Translations under genes and position numbers: made by a program
Shown here: positions 8,590-15,970 of the stretch, piece by piece
How positions within the stretch are numbered: the first letter of the stretch is position 1
Layout of the letters: every line of letters begins with the position of its first letter
Assembly: GCA_034434835.1 (NCBI GenBank)
Contig: DAOTXX010000078.1
Coordinates: 1-64,000, forward strand
DNA: 64,000 nucleotides
DNA from: JBGLNJ01 sp034434835
Lineage (GTDB): Bacteria; Chloroflexota; Anaerolineae; Fen-1058
Reading direction: 5' to 3'
Notes under the pieces: generated by a model
Told to the model about the DNA's origin: nothing
Seen by the model: the letters and a program-made list of their open reading frames with translations, nothing else
Database searches by the model: none

Positions 8590-8619
8590 TTGGCTGAAAT
8601 CTGCGCTCTGGTATATAAT
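8590..8619 (+). promoter_or_regulatory. Promoter of the XRE regulator gene
   Basis: TTGGCT (8590-8595), an 18-nt spacer and a perfect TATAAT (8614-8619) lie upstream. A start near 8626 would give a leader of about 33 nt carrying GGAGG (8649-8653) before ATG 8659. Confidence 0.5.
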
Positions 8620-8658
8620 CCAACCAGCCTTTGACCGAAACTGAAAGCGGAGGCGTTT

Positions 8659-9333
8659 ATGCCGACGACAGATGCGTTCGCCATTCGCCGCAAGATCATC
8701 GGCGTGTTGTTGCAAGGCGCGCGGCTCAAGGCAGGCCGCACCAAAAGAGAGTGCGCCCGTGTGATCGGCGTCACACCGGGCATACTGTCTGCCTATGAGG
8801 AGGGCCGGCGCGACATCTCGCTGCCTGAGCTGGAATTGCTGGCGTACTACCTTCATGTGCCAGTGACCAGCTTTCTGGAAGGCGACGACGAATCGCTCGT
8901 CAGCCTGGACCCGCCGCCCAGCGCGCAGGTGATCACACTGCGTAACCGCATCATCGGCGTATTGCTGCGGGAGGCGCGCGAAAAAAAAGGCAAGTCGCAA
9001 AAGGATATTGCGCAGGTTCTCGGCTGCAAGCCGCGCCGCATCGGGCAATATGAGGCCGGTCAGGCGCCTGTCCCGGTGGCATGTCTGGAAGTGTTGGCGG
9101 ATGAGTTGGATGTGCCGCTATCGCATTTTCTGGATGAAGGGGTCGGCAAGATCGGCGAGCGCGAACTTGAGGACCGCCAGTTGGAAGCGTGGAGGATGCT
9201 GCCGGAAGACGTCCGCGCGTTTGTCGTTCAACCGACCAGCCTGACCTACCTGCGCGTGGCGATGCACCTGGCCGAGATGCCGGCTGATACGATTCGCAAA
9301 CTGGCCGAAGGGCTGCTGGAGATCACGTATTGA
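8659..9333 (+). CDS. XRE-family regulator with two tandem HTH domains
   Basis: This 224-residue cytoplasmic protein contains two XRE-type (Cro/C1-like) helix-turn-helix domains, about residues 12-65 and 95-148. Each has the family pattern: RRKIIGVLLQGARLKAGRT then GILSAYEEGRR in the first, and RNRIIGVLLREAREKKGKS then RRIGQYEAGQ in the second. The two halves share the phrase IIGVLL and the spacing, so the gene probably arose by internal duplication. A single polypeptide with two HTHs could bind a direct or inverted operator as a monomer. The C-terminal 70 residues are helical and unrecognised. ATG 8659 has GGAGG five bases upstream. The gene is divergent from the GAF histidine kinase and about 105 bp upstream of a TPR gene. 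Targets are unknown. Confidence 0.85.
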   Translation: MPTTDAFAIRRKIIGVLLQGARLKAGRTKRECARVIGVTPGILSAYEEGRRDISLPELELLAYYLHVPVTSFLEGDDESLVSLDPPPSAQVITLRNRIIGVLLREAREKKGKSQKDIAQVLGCKPRRIGQYEAGQAPVPVACLEVLADELDVPLSHFLDEGVGKIGERELEDRQLEAWRMLPEDVRAFVVQPTSLTYLRVAMHLAEMPADTIRKLAEGLLEITY

Positions 9334-9437
9334 TCCGATTTTGGATCGCGGATCGCGGATTTTGGCCGAGTGTACTATGATGTGGAAGAAGCCTTGGAAC
9401 CCATAGTTCATATCCGTGCCGTTGGGAAAGTTGACCG

Positions 9438-9971
9438 ATGCCGACTGGCCTTGAACTGAAAAACAAAGGGCTGGAACAGTACCGCGCCGGGCGTTTTCAA
9501 GAAGCCATCGCCGCGTTTGCTCAGGCGCAACAAGCCTTTATCGCCGAGGGCGATCGTGCGCAGGCGGCCGAGTGTGCGAATGACCGGGGCGTGGCGGCGC
9601 GGCAAGCGGCCCGCTGGGAGGAGGCGGAGACAGCCTTTGTCGAGGCGCGCAAGTTGTTCGAGGAGCTGGGCGACCGCAAAGGGCAGGGGCAGGTGATGGG
9701 CAACCTGGGGGCGCTGGCCGAATCGCGCCATCAAAGCAAGGCTGCCGCAACGTTTTACCAGCGAGCCATCGAATTATTCGATGGGATTGGCGAGACGGAC
9801 CTCGCGAGCGAGACCTGGCGCGCGCTCAGTCGCTTGCAGATGAGGCAAGGCAAGTGGTTTGCGGCCCTCGCCGCCTATGATGCCGGGCTGACAGGCGTCA
9901 AGCGCCTCACGCCGACCCAGCGGCTGCTGAGACGTTTGATGAAGGTCTCGCGCCGGCTGATGAGCCGATAA
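9438..9971 (+). CDS. TPR-repeat protein
   Basis: This 177-residue cytoplasmic protein (no signal peptide or membrane helix) consists of about four TPR units from residue 7 to 150. Visible repeats include KNKGLEQYRAGRFQEAIAAF, AAECANDRGVAARQAARWEE and GNLGALAESRHQSKAAATFY. The last 25 residues are very basic (RLLRRLMKVSRRLMSR), which could contact nucleic acid or membrane. It follows the XRE regulator gene on the same strand after a 104-bp gap containing short GATCGCG repeats. It is probably a protein-protein adaptor; partners are unknown. The ORF converges on a GNAT gene, with only 4 bp between the stops. Confidence 0.75.
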   Translation: MPTGLELKNKGLEQYRAGRFQEAIAAFAQAQQAFIAEGDRAQAAECANDRGVAARQAARWEEAETAFVEARKLFEELGDRKGQGQVMGNLGALAESRHQSKAAATFYQRAIELFDGIGETDLASETWRALSRLQMRQGKWFAALAAYDAGLTGVKRLTPTQRLLRRLMKVSRRLMSR

Positions 9972-9975
9972 GCTC

Positions 9976-10428
9976 CTAGCCCTCCGAGGTTCCCGACGCC
10001 CCGGAGGTCTGTTTCATCAGCAGGATCGGGTGTCCCTCGATCAGCCGCGTGATGAGGCGCATCAGGATATACTTCCAGCGCAGCGCAGGCGGCGATTCCT
10101 TCACGCCGACGGCATGAAAGCCGAGCTGCGCATAAAACCTCTCCATGTCGTGGCCGCAAAAGAGATAGAGTGTCCCCGGCGACTGTGCGATCAGCGCACG
10201 AACGAGCTGCCCGCCAATGCCCTGCCCGCGCCGGTCCTCTCGCACGACCAGGCTGGCCAGTTCCGGTACTTTTCGGTGCGGGCGAATTTGTCCCACGCCC
10301 ACAATTCCGGTCCCGTCCTCTGCGACAAGAAAGCGCTGCCAGTTTAAATCCAACGGGTTCAGACGCGCTCCCTGCACCATTCTGACGATCATCTCCTGAT
10401 CCTGTGCTCGCGCTGGCCTGATCCTCAT
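9976..10428 (-). CDS. GNAT-family N-acetyltransferase
   Basis: The 150-residue protein begins MRIRPARAQDQEMIVRMV and contains the acetyl-CoA-binding motif A, SLVVREDRRGQGIGGQLVRA (Q/R-x-x-G-x-G/A), followed by YAQLGFHAVG, the usual motif B. It should transfer an acetyl group from acetyl-CoA to an amine; the acceptor cannot be predicted. The C-terminal 25 residues extend beyond the usual fold. I chose ATG 10428 because GGGGGAG lies just upstream and the family similarity starts there; an upstream ATG at 10494 would add 22 unmatched basic residues. It is downstream of the EF-G2-like gene on the same strand. Confidence 0.85.
   Translation of the reverse strand: MRIRPARAQDQEMIVRMVQGARLNPLDLNWQRFLVAEDGTGIVGVGQIRPHRKVPELASLVVREDRRGQGIGGQLVRALIAQSPGTLYLFCGHDMERFYAQLGFHAVGVKESPPALRWKYILMRLITRLIEGHPILLMKQTSGASGTSEG
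9981..10007. terminator. Possible hairpin between converging TPR and GNAT genes
   Basis: CCTCCG (9981-9986) pairs with CGGAGG (10002-10007). The left arm lies in the coding end of the GNAT gene. It is weak, without a clear T-tract on either strand. Confidence 0.25.
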
Positions 10429-10494
10429 GCTCCCCCGCCTGATAAAAAACATCCGAGGTGGCTGCCTCGGATGCTTGCTTCGCGTGCGAGTCAT

Positions 10495-10522
10495 TGATCA
10501 CCGATGACTGATCACCGATGAC
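10495..10522. repeat. 14-bp tandem repeat beside the EF-G2-like stop codon
   Basis: TGATCACCGATGAC occurs twice in perfect tandem (10495-10508 and 10509-10522). A partial third unit, CGATCACT, runs into the stop codon of the EF-G2-like gene at 10526. Confidence 0.7.
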
Positions 10523-10525
10523 CGA

Positions 10526-12604
10526 TCACTCTTTGGCTTCCTCGCGTTCTTGTTTGGCCTTTTCGATCACGGCGGCAGCAATATAGCTGGGCACTTCTTC
10601 ATAGTGATCGAGCTCCATGCTGTATACACCGCGCCCTTGCGTGATCGATCTCAAGTCCGCTGCGTATTTCTGCACCTCGGCCAGCGGCACGTGAGCCGTG
10701 ATGACGGTCTTGTTCGCCGCCTGGTCAATTCCCAGGACGCGCCCGCGCTTGGTGTTCAGGTCGTTCATCACGTCGCCGCTGTAGCGTTCGGGGATCGTGA
10801 TCTTGATGGTCATGATCGGCTCAAGCAAGACCGGCCCGGCTTCCTGGAAACATAACTTGAACACTTCGCGCCCGGCGATTTCAAATGCGATAGGCTTGGA
10901 ATCCACCGGATGTTCCTTGCCGTCAAACACGGAGCACTTGACGTCCACAATGGGATAGCCTGCCAGCGCGCCGGACTCCATGACGGACTTGATGCCTTTT
11001 TCAATCGAGGTTTGGAACGAGCTGCTGATCGCGCCGCCGAATACATCCCACGAGAAATCGTACCCCGCGTCGCGATCGTTCGGTGAGATCCGCATGTGGA
11101 CTTCGGCGAACTGACCCGCGCCGCCCGTCTGCTTCTTGTGGCGATACTGCGAGACGCCCTCCTTCGTGATCGTCTCGCGGTAGGGCACTTTGGGCGTGCT
11201 GGTGGCGATCTCGACGCCGAACTTGGTCGCGGCACGCCTGAGCGCCACGTCCAGGTGGCTGTCGCCCATGCCTTCCAGGATCGTCTGGCGGGTCGAAGGC
11301 TCCTGACGCCAATGCAGCGTCGGGTCTTCTTCGCACAGGCGGGTGAGCGTCGGGCCGAGCTTGGCGCTATCGGCTTTGGTCTTGGGCTCGACGGCGACTG
11401 ACATCAAGGGGTGCGGATAGGTCGGCGGATCGAGCAGGACCGGGTGACCTCGGTCGCACAGCGTATCGCCCGTGCCAGTGACGCTGAGTTTGGCGACCGC
11501 GCCGATGTCGCCGGGCTTGATCGAGGCAACCGGAATCTGTTCCTTGCCGCGCATCACGTAAATCTGGCCAATGCGCTCTTCCTGGCCTTTGTTCGCATTG
11601 AATACGCGGCTGTCGCTGGAGAGCAACCCGCCGTAAACGCGGAAATAGGTCAGCTTGCCCACATAGGGATCGGCGGTTGTTTTGAATACGAGCGCAGCCA
11701 GCGGCGCATCTGGGCGCGGCTCGATGGTCTCTTCAGCTTGCGTGGCAGGATTCCTGGCTTTCACAGCGTCCCGATCTATCGGTGAGGGGACGAAGGCCAC
11801 GAGCGCATCCATCAACGCCGTGACGCCGATGTTGCCGGTCCCCGCGCAGCACAGCACCGGCACGGCGGAGCCTTTGGCGATCGCGATCTTGAGACCACGC
11901 TTGATCTCGTCCTCAGAGAGTTCTTGACCGTCGAGGTACTTCATGATGAGTTCGTCGTCGCCTTCTGCAGCGGCTTCCATCAGCTTGAGCCGGGCTTCGG
12001 CGACTTCGTCCTTGAGCGCGGCGGGGATGTCGCTCACGTCGCCCTTCGCGCCGCGCCGCGCTTTCATCGTCACCAAATCTACGATGCCTTCAAAGTCTGC
12101 CTGGCTGCCGATAGGTAATTGCAAGGGGACCAAGTTCGCGGAAAACGATTGGCTCAGGCTGTCCAGCGTCGTTTGAAAGTTGGCGTTCTCGCGATCCATC
12201 TTGGCGATGACGGCGATGCGTGGTGTCTTGTATTCATCGGCATAGCTCCAGGCCAGCTCGGTGCCGACCTCGACGCCTGCCACACTGTCCACCAGGATCA
12301 GCGCGCAATCGGCCACTCGCGCGGCGCCTTTGACCTCGCCCGCAAAGTCGGTGTAGCCGGGCGAGTCGAGTACGTTGAGCTTGTGCCCGGCCCACTCGAT
12401 GGGTAACAGCGCCGTCATGAGGGAAATGTGGCGGCGAATTTCCTCGTCGTCAAAGTCGGAAATGGTCGTGCCGTCGTTGACGGTGCCCATGCGCGTGGTG
12501 GCGCCGCTGTTGAACAGCATCGCCTCGCCCAACGAGGTTTTGCCAGAGCCGCCGTGCCCCATCAACACAAGGTTGCGGATGTTTTCGGTTTTATAGTCTT
12601 TCAT
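10526..12604 (-). CDS. Elongation factor G-like GTPase (EF-G2 type)
   Basis: This 692-residue protein has the full EF-G layout: GTPase, domain II (about 300-395), domains III/IV with VPYRETITKEGVSQYRHKKQ and TGGAGQFAEV, and a C-terminal domain V ending in the YEEVPSYIAAAVIEKAK region. The GTPase motifs deviate from canonical FusA. G1 is GHGGSGKTS (16-24) instead of GHIDAGKTT, G3 is DSPGYTDF (80-87) instead of DTPGHVDF, and G4 is AKMD (134-137) instead of NKMD. Loss of the G3 histidine and of the G4 asparagine is typical of the EF-G2/'EF-G-like' paralogue group, whose role in translation is auxiliary or unsettled. I chose ATG 12604 (MKDYKTENIRNLVL); the ATG at 12637 adds an unmatched extension. 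Confidence 0.88.
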   Translation of the reverse strand: MKDYKTENIRNLVLMGHGGSGKTSLGEAMLFNSGATTRMGTVNDGTTISDFDDEEIRRHISLMTALLPIEWAGHKLNVLDSPGYTDFAGEVKGAARVADCALILVDSVAGVEVGTELAWSYADEYKTPRIAVIAKMDRENANFQTTLDSLSQSFSANLVPLQLPIGSQADFEGIVDLVTMKARRGAKGDVSDIPAALKDEVAEARLKLMEAAAEGDDELIMKYLDGQELSEDEIKRGLKIAIAKGSAVPVLCCAGTGNIGVTALMDALVAFVPSPIDRDAVKARNPATQAEETIEPRPDAPLAALVFKTTADPYVGKLTYFRVYGGLLSSDSRVFNANKGQEERIGQIYVMRGKEQIPVASIKPGDIGAVAKLSVTGTGDTLCDRGHPVLLDPPTYPHPLMSVAVEPKTKADSAKLGPTLTRLCEEDPTLHWRQEPSTRQTILEGMGDSHLDVALRRAATKFGVEIATSTPKVPYRETITKEGVSQYRHKKQTGGAGQFAEVHMRISPNDRDAGYDFSWDVFGGAISSSFQTSIEKGIKSVMESGALAGYPIVDVKCSVFDGKEHPVDSKPIAFEIAGREVFKLCFQEAGPVLLEPIMTIKITIPERYSGDVMNDLNTKRGRVLGIDQAANKTVITAHVPLAEVQKYAADLRSITQGRGVYSMELDHYEEVPSYIAAAVIEKAKQEREEAKE

Positions 12605-12786
12605 CTTTGTCTCAGAGTCTTGGAGTCTTGTAGTCACCTAGTCATGTGGTCAACTGTCGCTTGGCCCTCTAGTCAAACTCCTCGACTACGAGACCATTTG
12701 ACTACCGGACTGGTGGACTAACTAGCCAAAAGTGAATTGTAAACGAGAAGGGCAGAACTGTCAAAGCGCGGCCTGTACTTTTGCGC
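12605..12786. other. Leader/intergenic region rich in AGTC words
   Basis: From about 12606 to 12720 the sequence repeats AGTC/GACT words at 8-10 base intervals (AGAGTC, GGAGTC, GTAGTC, CTAGTC, then GACTAC, TTGACTAC, GGACTAAC). This lies in the presumed 5' leader of the EF-G2-like gene. I see no ORF or stable hairpin in it. Confidence 0.5.
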
Positions 12787-12815
12787 TTGACACCGTCGCT
12801 ATCTTGGGCGATAAT
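12787..12815 (+). promoter_or_regulatory. Consensus sigma70 promoter of a small stand-alone transcript
   Basis: A perfect TTGACA (12787-12792), a 17-nt spacer and GATAAT (12810-12815) make this the best promoter seen in the window. The start would be near 12822, giving a transcript of about 150 nt that ends at the terminator at 12941-12976. Confidence 0.7.
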
Positions 12816-12873
12816 ATGACCATCGTTTGGCGGGTTGACCGCCCGGCTATCCTTTAAAGGGGAGGTGATGTCC

Positions 12874-12927
12874 ATGTCTGGTAGTTATCAACGCAGCGCC
12901 GTAGCATCACCTCCGTTTATCGGATAG
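12874..12927 (+). CDS. 17-codon small ORF with near-perfect Shine-Dalgarno sequence
   Basis: ATG 12874 opens a 17-residue ORF (MSGSYQRSAVASPPFIG) ending in TAG 12925-12927. It is preceded by GGAGGTGAT, a nine-base match to the 16S rRNA anti-Shine-Dalgarno sequence, with 8-nt spacing from GGAGG. An in-frame ATG at 12868 overlaps the SD and is too close to be used. Codons 11-14 contain the complementary CATCACCTCC that can mask the ribosome-binding site, and the stop codon lies directly before one arm of the second helix. This placement suggests that translation controls folding, as in leader peptides. The peptide has no recognised family; it may be regulatory, or the ORF may be coincidental within an sRNA. 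Confidence 0.5.
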   Translation: MSGSYQRSAVASPPFIG

Positions 12928-12940
12928 TGCTACGGCGCGA

Positions 12941-12976
12941 ACAAAAGGCCGCTCCCTGCGAGCGGTCTTTTGTTTT
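12941..12976 (+). terminator. Strong intrinsic terminator
   Basis: A 14-bp stem (12941-12954 with 12960-12973, one G-T wobble) encloses a 5-nt loop and continues into TTTT. A-rich bases on the 5' side pair with the T-tract. It terminates the small transcript starting near 12822. Confidence 0.8.
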
Positions 12977-13020
12977 AGAACATGATTCCTGTTGTATCTA
13001 CACAGGTTGCCTCCGGATTG

Positions 13021-13110
13021 TCATTGCGAGGAGGCCGCGAAGTGGGCCGACGAAGCAATCTCTAGTTTGCGTGGAGATTGCTTCGGGCGCTGCGCGCCCT
13101 CGCAATGACA
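13021..13110. repeat. Dispersed inverted repeat, family R1, copy 2
   Basis: Outer arms TCATTGCGAGG (13021-13031) and CCTCGCAATGA (13098-13108) are perfect inverts. Inner arms CGAAGCAATCTC (13051-13062) and GAGATTGCTTCG (13074-13085) are the R1 core. The remaining intergenic bases around it (12980-13173) show no ORF. Confidence 0.8.
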
Positions 13111-13173
13111 GAAGCCAGAGAGATGTGTACACTCAAACGGAAACTGCTCCAGGTGTGACGTATCTCGGTAGGC

Positions 13174-13548
13174 TCAAGAGGGTTGAGGCAGAACGCGCTT
13201 CAGCACTCTTTCCAGGGCATCCATGTCAATCGGCTTGGGCAGAAAGGCATTTGCCCCGGCCTGGCGCGCCTTGGCGATGGTCGCTTCCTGGGCCTCCGAC
13301 GAGATGGCAACGATCGGCACCTCCGCCGTACGTGGGTCACGGCGAAGGTAACGACAGACTTCGACACCATCAATGCCCGGCATGTTGATGTCGAGCAGGA
13401 TCACATCAGGGACGCGACGCTCCAGGCTTTCGATGGCGGGTCGCGGACCATAGGCCACTTGGGCGTCGTAGCCGAGTAGTTTTAACGCCTGCGCGATGGT
13501 ATTGGCGGCGACGCGGGCGTCATCTACCACGAGCGCATAACGCGGCAT
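13174..13548 (-). CDS. Single-domain response regulator (CheY-like receiver)
   Basis: This 124-residue stand-alone receiver has the acidic pair D9/D10 (VVDDAR), the phospho-acceptor D53 (ILLDINMPGIDG), the switch serine in VAISSEAQE and the conserved lysine in FLPKPID. All catalytic positions are present, so it should be phosphorylated by a histidine kinase. With no output domain it presumably acts by binding a partner, like CheY, or as a phosphorelay carrier. I chose ATG 13548, preceded by AGGAG with good spacing; a weaker ATG lies at 13569. No kinase is adjacent. Partner kinases in the window are at 5.2-8.5 kb and 19.2-28.4 kb, but any pairing is a guess. Confidence 0.87.
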   Translation of the reverse strand: MPRYALVVDDARVAANTIAQALKLLGYDAQVAYGPRPAIESLERRVPDVILLDINMPGIDGVEVCRYLRRDPRTAEVPIVAISSEAQEATIAKARQAGANAFLPKPIDMDALERVLKRVLPQPS

Positions 13549-13606
13549 GGGAGTCTCCTGAGATTGCATAGCTCTCCCAGCATGTCTTGGTTGAGCAAGC
13601 CCCCCT

Positions 13607-13612
13607 ATTATA
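13607..13612 (-). promoter_or_regulatory. Putative -10 box of the response regulator gene
   Basis: TATAAT on the minus strand, about 60 nt upstream of ATG 13548. No good -35 is visible. Confidence 0.4.
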
Positions 13613-13661
13613 CGACAAAACTGCCGGATCATTCATAACAGATTTGATGCGGATGTGTTTC

Positions 13662-13829
13662 AACCTCCCGCAGATTATACTTGGCACGGCCACAAAGTTT
13701 CATCGGAATTGTCAGTCCCCCAAATTCCAGCGGAGGCGGCTCCCATGCCGCCGTTTCGCGTGGAAGCCCGCTCTGCTCCGAAAAATGAAAGTGGGTGACC
13801 GCTGATAGTATACAAATCTGCGGGAGGTT
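13662..13829. repeat. MITE-like element with 15-bp terminal inverted repeats, family R2, copy 2
   Basis: AACCTCCCGCAGATT (13662-13676) is perfectly inverted at 13815-13829. The 168-bp unit has no ORF of note; its interior holds a GC-rich hairpin-prone stretch around 13730-13770. The element abuts the last codon of the zinc-ribbon gene: that gene's TGA stop begins at 13832 and ends at 13830. No target-site duplication was recognised with confidence. Confidence 0.6.
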
Positions 13830-14135
13830 TCACGGCTCTGGCACAAACTGGCCGTGTTCGATCTTGCGGTCAATCAACTTGCGACGAGCGTCGAACGTCA
13901 GCGTCACCTGGATCGGCTGAAAGCAGCGCTGTTTGCCGATCAGGACCTTGCGGCAGATATACCCCCTGACGTTTTCGTGTTCGTCGTACTCGACGCTCAG
14001 ATCGTTGGCCAGGTTGATCTGCGTTCGAATGATCTCGCCGCAGCGCTGACATCGCACCGTGAGCGGATAGGAATGGATGCTGCCCCCTTGTGGGGTAGCG
14101 GGGAAAAGCGTCGCGAGTTTTTCGAGCAGTTTCAT
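13830..14135 (-). CDS. Small four-cysteine zinc-ribbon-like protein
   Basis: This 101-residue cytoplasmic protein has cysteines at C29 and C32 (RCQRCGEI) and at C61 and C71 (YICRKVLIGKQRC), a spacing that could hold a zinc ion between two beta hairpins. I do not recognise a named family. The start MKLLEKLATL at ATG 14135 has GGAG about 12 nt upstream. It lies 65 bp downstream of the phytoene-desaturase-like oxidoreductase on the same strand, so the two may be co-transcribed. The stop codon touches the right end of the R2 element, so the element may have inserted right behind, or trimmed, the C-terminus. No function can be given. Confidence 0.65.
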   Translation of the reverse strand: MKLLEKLATLFPATPQGGSIHSYPLTVRCQRCGEIIRTQINLANDLSVEYDEHENVRGYICRKVLIGKQRCFQPIQVTLTFDARRKLIDRKIEHGQFVPEP

Positions 14136-14200
14136 GGCGCATTGGCTCCTCTGGCGGGCAGGTTTGGAAGTGGACCTCTTCGCCGCCTGCGCGCCGGGCC

Positions 14201-15727
14201 TCACGGCGTCGTCGTCACAAAACGCTGACCGTCCTCGTGACAGATCAGTTGGATGACATTGCGCCCTGACATTGCCACCACCGGCACGCTGCCGCCTGGC
14301 TCTACCCATTGCCCGGCCATGTACAAGTTGCGCAAGCCCGGCAAGGTCTTGTGCATCCCCTGGATCATCATCGGCATCGTTTCTTTGGTGAGCAGCCAGC
14401 CGCAACTGGCGCCTTGCCAGTTGCCTGTGTAGCGCTCATAGCTCAGCGGCGTCGCTTCGTCCACGACTTCGATGTCAGCGCGGAGGCCGGGGTAGAGGGT
14501 TTCCAAAAAGTCAATCAGGATATCCGAAACCTGCGTCTGCTCGGTGTCATAGAGCCTGCGCCCGTAGATGCGCTGCCAGTAGCCATAGTGAGTGGTCATC
14601 ATGGCGATGAGGACCGACTTGCCCGGCGGGGCGAGGCTGGGATCGAAGCCATAGTTCTTGACGCCGATCTCGAAGCGGTCCTCGCCTGCTATTGTGATCG
14701 GCTGATCGAGCAGGTACGTGACCCAGTGCGGCTCGTGTGATAGATCGCGGTTGACGCCCAGCGAGATTTGCACCTGCGAGTGCATCGGCAGGTGACCGTC
14801 GTACAGGCGTCGGATGTGTCCATCGGCGAACTCGCCGCCCAGCATGTCAAAGATCGTGCCGCGTCCGTCGCAAGCCGAGATGACATAGTCCGCGCGGTGA
14901 ATCGAGTCGTCGTACAGACGTACGCCCACCGCCCGCTTGCGGCGGTCGTTCGGACTGTCTTCGACCAGGATCTTTTCGACCTGTGCCTTGTAATGAATCT
15001 TGCCGCCCAACTCCAGGTAGCGCCGCTCGATGGCGCGCGCAAACTCGAGCGAAGCCCCCCTCGGAACTCCCGCGTTGCCATTGTGCATATAGGCCAGCAG
15101 CGCAAGCCCTACCATCATCGGGATATCGGGCCAGGCAAACATCTGGGCGACGGCGCGGCGCAGGAATGGGTCCTTGAATCGTGCGCCCCAGTCGCGGGCC
15201 GACACCAGCGCCCATTGAGCCATCGGTCCCAGATAGGGCAACATCCCTTGACCCAAGGTCCGCCAGTCCTGCGGTGTCATCAGCGGTTTGGGCTTTTGCA
15301 GGTTGAGCGTCATGTCGAAGCGTTTGAACTGGCGAATGCCCCGGCACATGGCTTCGATCCGCGGGGCATCGGCTGGGGAAAGCTCCTTCATGTGCGCTTC
15401 GAGCCGGTCTGGGTCGCAGTAGACGATCAGCGTGCGGCCGTCGGGGTCGGTCACGCGCATCAATTCTTCGTGGTTGACGAATTGCTGTCCTTGGACCGCG
15501 CCGAGTTCTTCCCACATGCGATGGAAAGGCTGGCCGGGCCCGGAGCCGAACAGATAGTGAATGCAGCCATCAAAGATATAGTGCCCGCGTTCCCACGCTG
15601 TGCACAGTCCGCCGGGCAAGTTGTGCAGATCAAAGATCGCGGTGCGGTAGCCGTTCATCTGGCCGTAGCAGCCCGCGGCCAGCCCGGCGATACCTGCTCC
15701 GATGATGATGATGGATTTTTCAGCCAT
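14201..15727 (-). CDS. Phytoene desaturase-like NAD(P)/FAD-dependent oxidoreductase
   Basis: The 508-residue protein begins with a dinucleotide-binding motif, MAEKSIIIIGAGIAGLAAG (GxGxxG at 10-15), then the CrtI-type continuation NLPGGLCTAWERG. Near the C-terminus, GLRNLYMAGQWVEPGGSVP matches the second FAD-contacting motif of the phytoene desaturase/carotenoid isomerase group (COG1233). It should bind FAD and catalyse desaturation, isomerisation or another flavin oxidation. No other carotenoid gene is nearby, so the substrate is open. ATG 15727 is chosen because the Rossmann motif starts there; upstream in-frame sequence runs through repeats. The adjacent small zinc-ribbon gene lies downstream. 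Confidence 0.82.
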   Translation of the reverse strand: MAEKSIIIIGAGIAGLAAGCYGQMNGYRTAIFDLHNLPGGLCTAWERGHYIFDGCIHYLFGSGPGQPFHRMWEELGAVQGQQFVNHEELMRVTDPDGRTLIVYCDPDRLEAHMKELSPADAPRIEAMCRGIRQFKRFDMTLNLQKPKPLMTPQDWRTLGQGMLPYLGPMAQWALVSARDWGARFKDPFLRRAVAQMFAWPDIPMMVGLALLAYMHNGNAGVPRGASLEFARAIERRYLELGGKIHYKAQVEKILVEDSPNDRRKRAVGVRLYDDSIHRADYVISACDGRGTIFDMLGGEFADGHIRRLYDGHLPMHSQVQISLGVNRDLSHEPHWVTYLLDQPITIAGEDRFEIGVKNYGFDPSLAPPGKSVLIAMMTTHYGYWQRIYGRRLYDTEQTQVSDILIDFLETLYPGLRADIEVVDEATPLSYERYTGNWQGASCGWLLTKETMPMMIQGMHKTLPGLRNLYMAGQWVEPGGSVPVVAMSGRNVIQLICHEDGQRFVTTTP

Positions 15728-15847
15728 GTTGGCTCTAGCCGTTTCAGTGCCCCGAGCGTAACTGTTCAGCCCAATCTCCCCCATCCTGTCACACCAGCCC
15801 TGGCGGGCGGGGCCAGGGTTGCGAGCGCCTCGCCGAAGGCGAGGGCG

Positions 15848-15928
15848 CGAAGCCATCCCCACAGAAGAGGGGGATTGCGTCGTGGGCCCGCTTCGCGGGC
15901 TTCCCGCAATGACGGCTGAATAGTTACC
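15848..15928. repeat. Dispersed inverted repeat, family R1, diverged copy 3
   Basis: CGAAGCCATCCCC faces GGGGGATTGCG, degenerate versions of the R1 arms. The 3' half (GGCCCGCTTCGCGGGC, then CCCGCAATGACGGCTGA and GTTACC) nearly matches the corresponding part of the copy at the left edge of the window. Confidence 0.6.
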
Positions 15929-15970
15929 CCCAAGCCTTTGATGCAACCGGGCGCGTGTGTAGTATATAGC

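Larger units (their letters stand above)
12822..12976 (+). ncRNA. Candidate structured small RNA / leader-peptide transcript
   Basis: Between the promoter and the terminator the transcript can form two competing helices. Helix A pairs GGAGGTGATG (12861-12870), the ribosome-binding site of the 17-codon ORF, with CATCACCTCC (12905-12914) inside that ORF. Helix B pairs GCGCCGTAGCA (12896-12906) with TGCTACGGCGC (12928-12938), just after the ORF stop. The two share bases 12905-12906 and lie so close that they should compete. No gene follows on the plus strand, so it is not obviously an attenuator for anything downstream. I do not recognise a known RNA family. Confidence 0.55.

Noticed and set aside
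12822..12976. Transcription attenuator or riboswitch controlling a downstream gene
   Set aside because: The next plus-strand gene is several kilobases away and the nearest gene is on the opposite strand. The unit is reported instead as a stand-alone transcript.
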